Positions 13,346 to 26,909 of a stretch of 64,000 nucleotides of DNA are shown here, in pieces (positions within the stretch are counted from its first letter, which is position 1; each line of letters starts with the position of its first letter). Source of the stretch: Apostichopus japonicus (Eukaryota > Echinodermata > Holothuroidea > Aspidochirotida > Stichopodidae); the NCBI RefSeq assembly GCF_037975245.1, contig NC_092564.1, forward strand, positions 12,798,484-12,862,483. Direction: 5' to 3'. The position numbers and the translations under genes were made by a program. The notes below the pieces were generated by a model, which saw nothing but the letters and a program-made list of their open reading frames with translations, was not told where the DNA came from and made no database searches.

Positions 13346-15807
13346 TTCTTCGCTGTGAGAACACGAAGGCGTTATTCATTTCTTGTTAAGGAGAGTTTGA
13401 TAGATGTTATGGTATAAGTAAGTTTTTGGGGTGGGAGACGGGGGGGGGGGGAGTGGGGGAGGGAGGAAAATCAAAGTTTCCAGAAAGGCTAACAGTGGAC
13501 AATTACTGTTTTGGGACACCCTTATGACGGTTCCTGCTCGCTAAGTGTGTTAATCGAGAATATATAATATCGTCAAATTGGGTTTCATCATTACGTTGGA
13601 CCTGTAGCTATATCCCACGTTCTTAAAAAGAGAAATTAATATGACATTGTTTTAGAAGATGTGAAGGAATAGCCCCTATCCTTGATTTCCTTTGCACAAT
13701 TTAACTGTATCTTGTCCTATGGTTTTATCCAAAACTAAACTCAAGCACCCTGGAAATATTTCGATTGTGTAAATAAGAAACTAAGTTTACCAAGTTTATC
13801 TTCATAAAATCAGGATGCCTGGCTAGAGAGACTCTGGTATAATTTGTTTTCTTCTCATAGTTATTTTCCTGCTGTTACATAACAAACATACTCCTTTTAG
13901 TTTTGGAGTTAAACCGAGGCCGCAAAAAAATATTTCACCAGAATGTAGCATAGAAACTCCTTACAAATAGCCCTCTCCCACACATCCCAGTTTTCAACGA
14001 TCCTTTACTTGTCCGAAGTTAACAATACTAAAGATAAATCTTGGAATTAATAAGACGTAAGCAACACCCGAAGCCATAGCTCGGATAAAATATTATCTAC
14101 TATTTTAGTAGAAGTTTGGGCCAAAAATAAATAAATAAACTACGGCCGAAACATATTTGGTTTTAACTTATCCTTCAACTGAAAAAAACACAACAAACAG
14201 CAACAAACAAAACTCACATCAACAACAACAAATCTCTCTTGAATAATTACTCAGATTACAATCATACAAAATTATCATTTTTGGGGACGAATTGGTTTAG
14301 AATCATTTTTATTTTTATTGGAGGAAAGATTCATGTTCTAATATCTTCTGATTTTTAACGGTCCTCGCTTCTATATTAATTATAAACCTGGATTCTTCCT
14401 AGAAAACAACTTTTGCCAAGTACGAATGTGAGACTTGACCATTTTTTTGCCGTAGAAAGCGTGTTGAGAATACTTTCACAAAATGTTCAATCATTTTGGA
14501 TTACAGTACATTACGGCTATATTTCAGATCTTGTACAACGCCCTCACTTTGTAGTAAACTTTTCTTGAAAGTAATGTTGAATGTAGTTCGAATGATTGGC
14601 GCAATACTTGATAGGAACGGGGAATTCTTAGCAACTATAACCAACACGGTTAAACGTGAGAAAAAAATAATATGTATTTTGGTAACTGGAAGGAGCTATC
14701 GCTCAAAGGTGATATTTGTAGTAAAATAAAAGTGAAAATATGATAAAACCGTCAACAAAGAAATATTTTCTCAATAACTTCTAACACTCTATGTGTCCTC
14801 AAACAAAAAGCTCAGACTTGCTTCGCATTACTGTAGATAAACCGAATACTACAAAACATCACCTCATATTCCCAATTAGGAAGAGCTTTTTATTACTAGG
14901 GGGGGGGGGGGGGGTTAAAAGCGAAAAAGATCTTTACAAATTTTTTCGGACAGTCCGTTACAATATGAATTTCTGACGTCACAACATGCTCCTACGGCAA
15001 AAAACTGTGTGAGTGATTGTGTTATATACAATAACTATTTTTTTTCTCATCGCTTAAATCAGATAAGTAAACAGATTCCTGTACTTTTGATGTTTATTTT
15101 GGATTTTTTGTTTACAGAAGAAAGTTAAGAACTATGAATTTTGCTGTTAAAATCGATATTTTTTAGACGTTTTGTCAGCAACCTTCCCATTCTTTCAGAG
15201 TATTAATGAAACAAACATTGCAATTAATCACTTTTTGATATTTGTGTTAATTACATGCAAATAACAAAAGGATTATTATTTTTGAGCAATTTTCCATTTC
15301 TATACGTTATTAATGACTCAGTAACCAAATTAACTACTTAACTTACGGAATTTATCAATATCAAATTAAAAAATAGTTATTTTACAATCAGAAAAAAAAA
15401 TTCTATATTGAGGCACATTTGGACTTAGACCGTTATCCGAACTTAGCGGCATGATTCTCATAAGACATAAACTGACTTGGAATGTAATTTAGGCCAAATA
15501 ACGCTTATATTATATTGCAATTTGGTACTTATGAAACGAAAGTCAATTTCCTTTTTTCCATTGTGAATTCTGAAGTATGCAAATTTGATAAAGGGGCCAA
15601 TGCTCTCTGACATTTATTGAGTTTGAATGATAATCTTTGTGTCATTCAAAGTAATTTTACTTCAGAACTGCTGTTTGTAATAAGTCCCATAAAATGTTAC
15701 TGTCCCCTAATCCATTGAGAGTACCAATCAAAAAATGAAAAAAATAAAAATAAAAATCATGTGGTGCATGTGTAAAGGATGGGGTCGATGGTGAAGAGTG
15801 ATGGGTC

Positions 15808-16042
15808 GACCGGTGGAGGGTGGACTGGTGGACCGGGGGACCGGTGGAGGGTGGACCGGTGGAGGGTGGACCGGTGGAGGGTGGACCGGTGGAGGGTGGA
15901 CCGGTAGTGGGTGGAGGGTGGACTGGTGGACCGATGGAGGGTGGACCGGTGAGGGGTGGACCGGTGGAGGGTGGACTGGTGGACCAGTGGAGGGTTGTCC
16001 GGTGGAGGGTGGACCGGTGGAGGGTGGACCGGTGGAGGGTGG
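15808..16042. repeat. 15-bp minisatellite (GGTGGAGGGTGGACC)
   Basis: About 15 units of GGTGGAGGGTGGACC occur, with a few deletions and substitutions. The unit length is a multiple of three, so both strands give long open frames of Gly/Trp or Pro/His repeats that are not genes. The array starts about 105 bases past the donor of exon D, and the transcript reads it as a C-rich CCACC repeat. Confidence 0.97.
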
Positions 16043-16147
16043 TATGAAAGAATAAAGCATAAATGAATATATAAAGAGCGCTATCATACCGGGTTTTGCT
16101 TCAGCACTAGACTCTAAGAAACGGTCTTTCGACAGTTGAAAGTTTAC

Positions 16148-16329
16148 CTGGAAATGTCCGGAGCGTCTTACAATAGGAAGGGAGCAGAGTACCATTACTG
16201 TTAGTACTATGACCATCGCCCAACCAGTCAGGTATGCTGTACCAGCAACATAGTGTAAGCCAAAATCGGTAGCATTAGGGTTCGTCAGTAGTAGTTCGAA
16301 GACTTTGTCCGGAGAATCGGTTATAACGA
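16148..16329 (-). CDS. NOX5: NOX5-like exon D: extracellular loop and fourth helix
   Basis: Two bases complete an Ile codon and 60 codons follow, ending in phase 0. The first half is the loop after helix 3 (VITDSPDKVFELLLTNPN). Helix 4 follows as YLTGWAMVIVLTVMVLCSLP. The exon ends in VRRSGHFQ, aligned with the NOX5 RRSGHFE segment that leads into helix 5; Gln replaces the Glu usual in NOX enzymes, a mild change. The acceptor is ATAACAG|TC and the donor CAG|GTAAACT. The upstream acceptor region is A/T-rich rather than strongly pyrimidine-rich. A 15-bp G/C-rich minisatellite begins about 105 bases downstream of the donor in the same intron. Phases agree with both neighbouring exons, so no exon is missing between them. 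Confidence 0.95.
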
Positions 16330-18137
16330 CTGTTATACAAAAATATCAGAAAAGAAGAGGAATGAAGGGAAAGTTAGTAATAAATCAATGCTGACGGATC
16401 AGACTACAAAGATACAAGGATAGATACACCCCTGCCCCCCCCCCCAAAAAAACACCCACATATTAAAAATAAATGATAAAAAGACAGGGATTTTCGTAGA
16501 AACTTGATGCGAGAAATGGCAGATTGGGTCTTACATTTCGTAAAGTAAAGAAGATAACATCCTCTTGATTGCACTTACGAAAAGTACATCATAATTGCTC
16601 AATCCTACATCATCTACCGTGTTACGAGGTTGGCAATAACTCTAACTATTCAGGGAATATCAGCCAGTAAATATTCATCAAATTTGCATATAACCTTGAT
16701 TATATCAAATATCATATGAATTCTATACACACACCGGAAACGAGATCTTTTAGAACATGTTTTTTCCATTACTTTATATAATTATGCAAATATTCGGTAC
16801 ATTAATTATTATGGAACGGCTTTGAGTTTGAATCACGTGAAAATACGACAAAACACCCCCAAAAGTCTGAATTATTATATGGTATGCTATAAAAAAATAT
16901 ATGAAGATATGTTATCATTATGTGTTATAATAAGTACATTAAAATTCTTACACAACCCCCCACCTCCCCCCACCTCCCCCAACAAAAATCATAATTTATA
17001 CAGAATATATTATTATAGTTCCAAGAATCACCTTCAATCACATAAAAGAACAAAAATGTTGAGAAAATACGACGTTTAGATAAAATCAAGAGCCAATACT
17101 TAGTCTGTGTGTCGAGAATTCAGTTACGCACATTTTTTTTTTTTTTTTTTTATAGAAGCGAGGCAAACGAAGCATTGCTTCACATTGAACGTGTGCGTGT
17201 TGATGCATGGTACTCGAATATGCTGTACACCTGTGTAAGGTACGGACGTGCAGTACGCTCTATATCATCACCACCATCATTTAATATTGCTTTGCAATCA
17301 GATTTGTCTTTAAACGCTTGGGGTTTGAACCCACGTATCTCACATAAACTGTCATGGACTATATTTATAATGTAATTAATATAAAATATGATATATTATA
17401 TACAATGTATAATTTATTATACTCTACCAATATAACGCAGCCAGCTATATATCTTATTGTTTCAATGCATCAAAGTACATTTCTCTTTTCTTATACAGTT
17501 ACTATCGGTCATGGAATGTTCAAACGAAATCTAGGACAAGTGATTTGTTCACGTACTATATTGAAATTAAGTTCAAAATTGTACCAATAAATATGGCGCC
17601 CTGAATTCTCCTGCCTTATAGGTAAAAAAACGACTAATACACTCTTTACAAGGTAACTTACAATACATGATAATTAAGACGCATGATATGTCTAAATACA
17701 AGATACACTAGCATACATTAACATTTTCAGATAACTTCATTACACAGTTAGTTCTTATATCTTATAAAAGTTCTTATAAAATTGTTGGAATTGAACCACG
17801 TTTTCTAAGTGAGATATAATCTATGGCCAATTTTCCAACCCAATATGAATTTCAAATTGAATTAGGAACTCAGGCCTCATGAAGATTGATTGAAATGTCA
17901 CATGACGTGATTCTGTTCCCGTGAACTCATTTCTGGACAACACCAGGGAGAACTATATGAAAGATATAGAGGCCTCTATACATCGTACATAACCGTATCA
18001 GTTTGTGAGGAGGGATTTACATATACACACATATATATATATATATATATTCCTTGATAAAGCCTTAACCGGCGAAATATTGGAACTTACAACTTTGTAT
18101 ACTTTCTTACTGTGCTTGTTGAAGTCTCATTTTCTAC

Positions 18138-18326
<189 letters not shown>

Positions 18327-18549
18327 TTGTCTCAAAATTACATATACACAAATGAGTTAGAAAGGTTTATTCGTGTTAAATACATATTTCGAACCGATGT
18401 GACATCACCAATTACATTTACCAATTAAGAGTTATTCTGCATGGTGAGTTACACCGCGATGTTTCTAGTGTTCTTATAGACTAACACGTGGATCCTATTT
18501 ATATACCTATAGAAGGTATACGCAATCATACTAGCAGATCTAAAGAGTT

Positions 18550-19100
18550 TGACCAAGTATACCTATATTGAGCAAACCGGCGGATGTCTAGGCCTGCACT
18601 AAAATATCGACCTTATACACATAACCATATGAGGCAATGTGAAGCCCCTGTCTGCATATTGAACAAAACAGCAAAGATTCTCATGTAAGATTGAAACGTT
18701 AAAACTATATGTAATCTCAACTTTACATATAACCAATGATGAGCAAACGTAAATATTTGGTCTGCATATTGATCAGAACCATTCTAAGAATAAAATGTTG
18801 ACCTTCCTTCCATATGTTCCCAGGTACATGTAACCACATGAGCAGATGTATCGACATAGTCTGCGTATTGAACAAAACCGCAAAAATGTCATTTCTAAGA
18901 ATAACTTGGTAACCCATTTTATCTGACATGAGCAAATGTCATGTTTTAGTCTGCTCATTGAATAAATCAGATGTATGCCTAGCTCTTCAAATACTATCAG
19001 GTTGACCCTTTATACATCACACAGTTATGAAGATCTGAGCAGGTGTAACTATAGTGTGGTCTGCAAGTTGAGTCAAACATAAAGGAATATTGTAAGCTTT
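18550..19100. repeat. Decayed tandem repeat, period about 100 bp
   Basis: The motif TCTGCATATTGAACAAAAC recurs in altered form, beginning at about 18561, 18651, 18761, 18860, 18950 and 19060, a spacing of 90-110 bases. It is often preceded by ATGAGCAAATGT-like sequence and followed by TTCTAAGAATAA in two units. Divergence is high, so this looks like an old satellite fragment. Confidence 0.75.
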
Positions 19101-20400
19101 CCCTAGTGATTTCAATGCAAGCCAGTATTGATCTGTATATAGGCCTAAATGTATGACTAGTTGGAGTACAAACGTTGCCCCATATCACATATACAGAAAG
19201 AATGTAATCCATATACCGAAGCATTCTCCGCGTAATAAGAAAAAATACCAGCCAACTAACACATTCAACTATGTAGGGATATATTACCGACATTGATAGT
19301 TCTAACAGTTTACGATACACTGGTTTCTGCTATTGCAAATCTCCATCGATAAAAAAAACCTTTATTTATTTCTATTGTTCCCAAGACGCACATGGAATCC
19401 AGCCCGACCGACTTTTTTTTTGTCACCTCTGATTTGATAGGAAATTAAAAATCCTGTCGAGTGCAAACTGAATTTGTAGAAATAAAATAAACTAAAAAGA
19501 AAAGTAAAATAGAAAAAAGGGAAAAGAAAACATGATATGCGACGGGTAATCACAGTAATCTAGTAAAGTTATGAATAATCTGTATGTTAGGAAATCAAGG
19601 CTAAGTCTAAGACAGGTCAATTATTTCAATTATTTCATTTTCAAGGGTAAGAATCAAATGAATATGACTTTTTTTTTTAAACATTTGCGAAGGTAGGTCA
19701 TAATGGAGCTCATGTAGACAAAGGTCTAGTGAATATTTACGTGCTGTACATAGTTAACACTATTTAATATAAATATAGGCCCTAGACGGGAAAGATCAGT
19801 GCTTGTAAGGAGTTGGAATTCAACTATTTAGAGCTTTATCTATACGTCTATATTTATTATGAAGTTAAAGGGGATTTTGCAATTCACGAGAGTATTTATC
19901 ACCAATATAATCTCTGATTAGCGGATGAAAATCGAATCCAAATTAAGCCCCATGTCCAGTTCTTGACTATACTATTACCCAACGATCCCCCATACACGGA
20001 GACTCATCATTTGTTTTCATTGAAAGTCATAGCAAGGACCACCAATCATCACCAATATCAACAAAATGTTCCCATGAATGAAAATCTTTGATTAGCTGAT
20101 GAAAATCGAATCCGAATATTTTTTTTTAAATGATTTCTCTTCCAATTTTACCAATTTTACGCAAGGGCAATTGGATTAACAGACTGATTCATTAATATGG
20201 CTTCACGTGATCAACTTAAGCCTTACTAACAGAAAATAAGATATCTTTTACACAATTCATTAGGCTATATAAATACATTTCTACTATTCAATTATTTTAA
20301 TTCGATAGAAAAACAAAAGAAAGGTATACATGTATTCCATCACGTGTGTCTTCATTGTTCATTGCGCAATACACTGACAACTGCAGTAGGTATATTAAAG

Positions 20401-20526
20401 TCCCTCATCCTGTCCCTCGCCCTGTCCCTACCCCTGTCCCTGTCCCTACCCATTCCCTTCCCCTTCCCTGTCCCTTTCCCTGTTCCCTGTTCCCTTGCCC
20501 CTGCCCCGTCCCTTCCCTCGTCCCTT
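20401..20526. repeat. CCTGTC-type polypyrimidine repeat
   Basis: Degenerate hexamer CCTGTC/CCCTGT units run through the tract. All frames are open on both strands because of the repeat. Confidence 0.92.
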
Positions 20527-22050
20527 AACTCCTCCTTTCCCCATCCCAATCGCTTTGTTTTCATTTTCCTTCTATTGTATTACACAAGGCTATATTGCAG
20601 AAGCTATGCAGTTTATTGGTTGTCATGGTAATGGTCATTACAAGCGCTCTTGACAGACATCCTCTTCAGCAGACGAACCGAATCAACCAATTTCCTCTTT
20701 GGAAGGAAACGAACACACATATCTTATCGTAATTGATCCATTTCTCGAGTGCTCAAGATGAGTTTTTCTCTGATGCTAAGGGAGAGAGATATAATCAACT
20801 CTATACCTCTTATGTTTTAATTAACATATTTTGTATGGATTTCAGGAAATCACGACAGTTGAAAGTTCAAAGAAACAAAGGCCACATTTGTATTACTGTG
20901 TATTTTTTCTCAATGTACATGAAAATTCCAAAAGAAAGATAATTTAGCGTTCGTAGTGGAAAAATATTTTCGTTAGTTATGTGGTATTAAGGAAAATTTT
21001 CATTTTCATTTCATTGTCAATCATTTTTTCGCGTTTTCTTTCCAGAAATTTATCAAATACTTGAATCTCTTCAGAATAAAAAAAAAAAAAAAAATAACTC
21101 GAAAAAACATTCCCGCAGTTCTTGAAACTTCTCCCATGAGAGTGTAATAAGAGATGTTCCTTAATTTCAAATTGTTGTTATGAAATAATAAGTTCTCCCA
21201 CATGAATATCTATTCCTACACTATATTAAACTGAACTGGTGTACCGGAATTCCGTGAGGCTGCATTCTAAACCTTCAAAAGATTGCTTTTAAGTAAGTGT
21301 TTAAGATAATCTTGGATATCTTCACATCCCGAAGGTCGAAAAGTTTAGCGGACCTTTTAAATATACAGTCGTATTTGCCGTCATGCGAATGCTCGTTCTA
21401 AAGTTCAAGACATATCGAGATATAACCTTATATGGTATACTGTCAATTCATGTTAATGTCAAGAATATTTTCGCGCAACTGATGCCAATGTTCTTTTAAC
21501 ATGGAAAAGGGATAGGCTTTGTAAACTAAGTGCAGTAATTATAGTGGATGCGTATACCAAATGTTTGGTATGTAATGCCAAAAGATCATTGAACGGCAAA
21601 CAAAATTTTGTCGAAGAAGAAATTTTGTCGTTAGCGTAAACGATGATTTCCATACAATGAACTCTTTACGTAATTTGAACACATATCCTGCGCATCTTAC
21701 TGTATATGTCTATTAATTATGATCTCATAACCGGCTCGTGACACACAGACCGTACGTGTTCCGTGATATCGAGTACATGTTCAGAACGGGTGGATCTAGA
21801 AGGATGTGTTCTACAGGGCTGTTGAAATTAACTCCAATGTAGGGCGCTGAGGTTACACAAACACATACACAAAATAAAAAGACACAAAATGAGTGGAAGA
21901 CGATGCTTCAATTTTAGCAACCTTTGAGGGGAATAGTTCTTCAGTGACCTGCAAAAGGGCTCCAAGCCACAAACCGTGGGGGGAGGGTTAGGAAAGACAT
22001 TAATGTCCCTTCTACTGAAAGGTATGGAGGTCATGCCCCAGTTCCCATCC

Positions 22051-22097
22051 TCCCCACCCCACCCCACCCCACCACCACCCCACCCCACCTACCCCTC
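22051..22097 (-). promoter_or_regulatory. G-run tract downstream of exon C donor
   Basis: The plus strand is CCCCA repeated, so the pre-mRNA carries many GGGG runs separated by one or two bases, 56-102 bases past the 5' splice site. Intronic G-runs are known splicing enhancers bound by hnRNP H/F, and this density could form a G-quadruplex. Function here is inferred. Confidence 0.5.
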
Positions 22098-22152
22098 CTA
22101 ATCCCCATAAATATATCGACCTCAGTCATGACTGATTGTTATAACGACTTAC

Positions 22153-22353
22153 TTGCATTGCCGATGTGAGCAGCAGTATGGATAAAACTGAATGCTGCTA
22201 AGAAGTAACCCACAAGCTTGTGAAAACTGATGTTTTGATCGACTGGAAGATATTCCGCTAACTTCGTTGCACGTATGTACGTTAAAGTCTTCCTTAGCAT
22301 TAACACCAGAATGAAAGAAGAGTTGAAGTTAAGGCACTGTCCACACCCACGAG
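22153..22353 (-). CDS. NOX5: NOX5-like exon C: helices 2-3 with first haem-histidine pair
   Basis: This exon encodes the centre of the oxidase core, where two stacked haems are held between helices 3 and 5. Two bases complete an Ala codon; 66 codons and one base (A) follow. RGCGQCLNFN matches the NOX5 GCGQCLNF signature. Helix 2 includes FILVLMLRKTLTY. The segment LPVDQNISFHKLVGY leads into helix 3. Two histidines, in FHK (joined codon 183) and in FIHT (197), are 14 residues apart, the spacing of the NOX haem ligands on this helix. The acceptor, TGCTCAG|C, sits after a TTC-repeat pyrimidine tract; the donor is A|GTAAGTC. About 55-100 bases past the donor, the transcribed strand has repeated GGGG runs. 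Confidence 0.97.
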
Positions 22354-23342
22354 CTGAGCAGAAAAAAGAAGAAGAAGAAGAATAAGAATAATATGAAACA
22401 TTGGTTATTCAACAAAATTATCTTGATAGTTATTTAGATATATATACAATTTTACGCCTCCTGAGTGAAATTGTACTTTATCAGTTAGATTAGTAAACGA
22501 CATTATACTGATGAACTTATAAACCCCCTCACTGGTTTGTGTCGATTGGATGTTTTGTATTCGACTGACGAAAGAGGTGTAATGCTATATTATTATGTAA
22601 CCTTAATGTTACGTAAGAAATTTAAACTACAGGTATATATAGTTGGAAATATTTAAATTAAGGTTAGGTTTTGGTCAATTGTTCATTTGCAAAGAACATA
22701 AGTATATGTTTGCTTTATTTTGTGATTTCAAAGTGGCTGTGGTTTTCATCGAAGAACTTCTTGTTCTCATACATGCAGTGGCTTTCATCCTCTCCAATTT
22801 GTTAGCCTGCCTCTCTGGACAGGTTTGATAAAACCAGAATCTACACAAACAGACTTCTACCAATGATGTGCCCGTAAAAGGAAAGAAAGAAAGAGAGGCG
22901 AAAAGCAACATTCATCTTTTCTTTTTTTAACTGTTGCTGAATCATGTGAGAAATCTTTACATGGTATCTTTTCTTGATAAAACTTTTCATATTTTTTTTT
23001 TTTTTTTATTTGCAAGGATTTTCTTGCCAAGGTATCTAGGCCATCTCCGTCAATAATTCGGAATTAATTTTTTTACCTTTATTTTGTCTCTACCGACGGA
23101 AATCATTCATGTCAATTTCAATATAAGCTTAAGCGGTCCGCAGGCTCAGCAAAGTAGTACCATCAAACTACCAATCGCCTCGGGCTAAATTTATTACCCC
23201 AAAGGAAAAAAATCTATCGGTAAATTGATAATTCGCAAGAAATTTTGGTCCAAAGCTTAATGAACCTAGATGTCTCGGAAGATCAGACCGTGCTATTTCA
23301 TTTTACAAGAAGTCCACTTGATTCCAATTTGTGCAGGGTTAT

Positions 23343-23817
23343 AACTTCCACCAGAAAACACCAATTTCCTTTGAATTTTTTTATTATCATTTTTGTTCGT
23401 TCATGAATAAATTGAGCAGGTCTAGCCCAATGAGTACTACCCTTCGGGGTCAGGCTTTCTTGAATTGACGTGAAATTCAGTGCAATTTATATCTTTAGAT
23501 ACGTTATTCGCGGTGTACCATTTCCCCCCCCCCCCCCCCCCTTGAGAACTTTCCAAACGATCTTGTTATCAGGTGTGTCTAGAAAAGTGAACTATACTTT
23601 TTTTTTCTTTACTAACATTCAAACTTTCAGAAACATATAGCCGAAGCTCTTGTATAGCTTCATTTTTGAAGAACATTATATCTATCAATTCGACAAATTC
23701 AAGCGAATCTCTAAACTATACTATATAGTTAACTATAGACCTGCTCAAATTATTCATGAACGAAGGAAAATAATAAATAAAAATTTCAAAGGAAATTGGT
23801 GTTTTCTGGTGGAAGTT
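23343..23817. repeat. Foldback inverted repeat, 82-bp arms
   Basis: The left arm, 23343-23424, and right arm, 23736-23817, are inverted copies that differ at a few positions and by small indels. Both contain AACTTCCACCAGAAAACACC, TTCGTTCATGAATAA and GAGCAGGTCTA in the same order. The spacer is about 310 bases. It may be a MITE, a fold-back element or a local inverted duplication; no target-site duplication was identified. Confidence 0.85.
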
Positions 23818-25560
23818 AACTGTATAGTATGTATTCATATATTAAAGTTGACGTATTATTTCTGTCTTTACAGTTATTAAAGTTACTATTTATAGCACTT
23901 GATACCTTTTTATATTAATATCTTGAATACTGGTGATAAATGTCCACTTAATATGTGTGAAAGATGAGTATTGGTTTCTCTGAGTGGCTCTTTCAGCAGT
24001 TAAAAGAATTAAGAAACAGAGAAACTTTTTTTACGCAAATTTCACTTCATACTTGATCGGTTATGTATTCATGCATGAGTAAACACTTACTGGATACCAT
24101 ATTAAGGAACTATTGCTGAGAGTAATATAACAATAAGATTTGTATACAAGACAACAATTTAAATTACTCAAATGTTGTAAGAATAAGACCATAAGTGGTT
24201 CAAATTCGAAAGATGACAGCAATTTTAATTTCATAACTTGATTATAAATCACCTTCACTCTACAGTCTTGTGTCTCTCTCACACACCAATAAACTCATTA
24301 CGAGGACATTCAAGAATTGCTTGTGGACATTTCAATTCGAGTGTAAGGTATACTGGCTGTTTGTTACCAGGCGGTCAATCACACATTTCACAGTAAATTA
24401 AATTTGAAACAAAGTTCCCCGCAGTACCGGGAAATGCACTATGTAAGATGTTAATAATATTTTCACGTGGCGGTGAGATCAGAAAAACTTTTATTCTTTT
24501 CGGATAAGGGAAAATATGCAGTTTGTCTGAAAACTCGTTAGTTGTGATGGGGCCACGTTGTAGTTTTACAAGATTACAATTTTATGTGAAAACTGTTGTC
24601 CCTTGGGGGGTGAAAGCTCCCGGAATGTCTTATATAATATTGATTCAGGCTGAGAGTTCAGGTAGCTCGACTAATATTTTCTTAACTGTTTGTTCGACTG
24701 CACTAGATTTTCAGGCTATTCTAAAAACCTGCTTATACGATCAGTTTTTATCAGATGTAATGAAGGGAAAGTACGGACAAGGATGATCAAGCAACGAGAA
24801 GAGAAAAGTCTATACACTGTGAAAATCCTTTTAATATCATTTTAGAAACAGAAATGGATAATTATGTAATTGCTATGGCGCCAGCGTAGGTGGACGTGTT
24901 TGTGTCTGTGAGTATACAGTGGTATATCATTCAAGGCCTTTACTGGTATATATAGCCGTATAGTGATAGGTAACTATGTATATAGGACTGTCGAACGCTT
25001 AGGGGCAAACTATGTCAAATGAGATGTTCACCGAATGTCTATTATTGAAGTATACCCCTCCAGATATATAAAGGGTTAGCAGACATTTTATGTAACGGTG
25101 TATAGAACTCTCTGTTTACTGAATCAAACCAATGGAATCTCATAGGCTGATAGCGGTATCCCGCAGGGATTTCATATCATTTGAACATTGATAACGGTCG
25201 GATTAAACATGTAAGTGGACACATATAAGAATGTAGAACATTTACATAGGTAGTGCGTTAATACTGCTCAAGGTGGTTGGTACATACCACTGTGAATCAT
25301 ATTCCTTGATATAGTCGAACAGAAGTATATTATTGTTGTTATTAATATGATTATTATTATTAAATAATTCAAAAAATTGATGATATATCTGAATTCAAAT
25401 ATTACAATACTAAAAATATTGCTTATGTTTTTTTTTCTTGGGGGGGGGGGGGTAAATCTTTCATGTAGCATACAAAAAACAGCTATACTTCTTTAGAGCT
25501 AATCAAAACGAAATATATAATAAACTGATCAACCTTCGTTCAGCCTGAGGCAATTATTTC

Positions 25561-25562
<2 letters not shown>

Positions 25563-25628
<66 letters not shown>

Positions 25629-25637
25629 TATATATTC

Positions 25638-25696
<59 letters not shown>

Positions 25697-25729
25697 TATA
25701 TATATAAATATATATATATATATATTCAT

Positions 25730-25828
<99 letters not shown>

Positions 25829-25838
25829 TATATATATA

Positions 25839-25910
<72 letters not shown>

Positions 25911-25916
25911 TATATA

Positions 25917-25952
<36 letters not shown>
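25563..25952. repeat. TA microsatellite, about 390 bp
   Basis: This is the longest TA tract in the window, with regularly scattered GAATAT, TTCATA and AAATAT variants. It creates open frames of Ile/Tyr repeats that are not genes. Confidence 0.98.
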
Positions 25953-25953
<1 letters not shown>

Positions 25954-26835
25954 CGCCACATCAATGCCCATGACAATCTTTTACTGAGACAAGAGTAAAT
26001 AATAAATTCCCGAGTATCTAATGTAAAATCTTTCCTCTAGGGTCCCTCGGGTATTCAACGTCCATTTACGCTAAGAAATGAACAAATTTCTTCCGATTGA
26101 CAACAGTTATCCAACAAAGGGCTGCTCTGTGATGATTCTGATGTGCTTTTGAATACCAGTTTACCACAAATGCCTTGGCATTTACTGCCAAACAGTAGAC
26201 AATGCTTCGATTTCCCACCCTCCTCTTTCGAATACCAGACGGAGGTAAATACAGCCAATCAAAGATTGAATCAAATATTTACCGAAGCAATTTCAATATT
26301 TTCAAAATCAATAGGAACATTGCCAAGAAAATGAAACTCACGACTGCTATGTCATTTGCTGATGAAAGCTCACTTGAAAATGACTACTTTCTCCAAGTCG
26401 TTTTTTTGAAATCAAATAAAAGACTTAAAGAGTATAGAAATGGTATATTATAGATCGAAATATTTTTCTTTTATATGTTGTTTTAAAATAGAAGAAGCGA
26501 AGAGACGACGATTTTTTATTAAGATAGGAAATAAAGAAATATTTCGTGTGTAGGAAAGATGAGCAAACATTCTCTGCAGAGCTATATAATTGCTTAGAAG
26601 AGAGTAAAATTAATGGTATGTTTCTGTCTTTTGAAGAAAAAAGAGAAGAAGACTGAAGCTACTTATCATGGAAGACCACTTAGGTCATCTTTACAAGAAG
26701 AAACAAATCCAAGTCATAATTGTTATCATTCTAATTATCAAATATGTGTGTTTTTTTTACAAATAACCACTCTGAACATGTTAAGAGAAATTTTGATCTA
26801 TTTTGGGAGATATCATGTATTATAAGTCGTGTCAG

Positions 26836-26909
26836 AGGGGATGGGTGGGGGTGGGGGCTGGGTGGGGGCTGATGAGGGATGGGTTTGGTTGGGTGGTGGG
26901 GTGGGAGGA
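26836..26909 (+). repeat. G-rich tract with G-quadruplex potential
   Basis: Repeated GGGTGGGGG and GGGGGCTGGG runs occur on the plus strand, the template strand for the NOX5-like gene. Confidence 0.7.

Larger units (their letters stand above)
3740..16147. other. Intron between exons D and E (12.4 kb)
   Basis: This is a GT-AG intron, phase 0. It holds a hAT-like terminus near 4470-4531, a TA microsatellite, a tRNA-derived SINE, a polypyrimidine tract, paired CRE palindromes and a 15-bp minisatellite, listed separately. No convincing coding sequence of another gene was seen on either strand. Confidence 0.9.

Noticed and set aside
15798-16216. Long open frames on both strands with Gly/Trp or Pro/His repeats
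   Set aside because: Caused by the 15-bp minisatellite; only the part at 16148-16329 on the minus strand is a real exon.
25554-25976. Open frame of 140 codons rich in Ile and Tyr
   Set aside because: Produced by the TA microsatellite; the same applies near 5270, 18005 and 35578.
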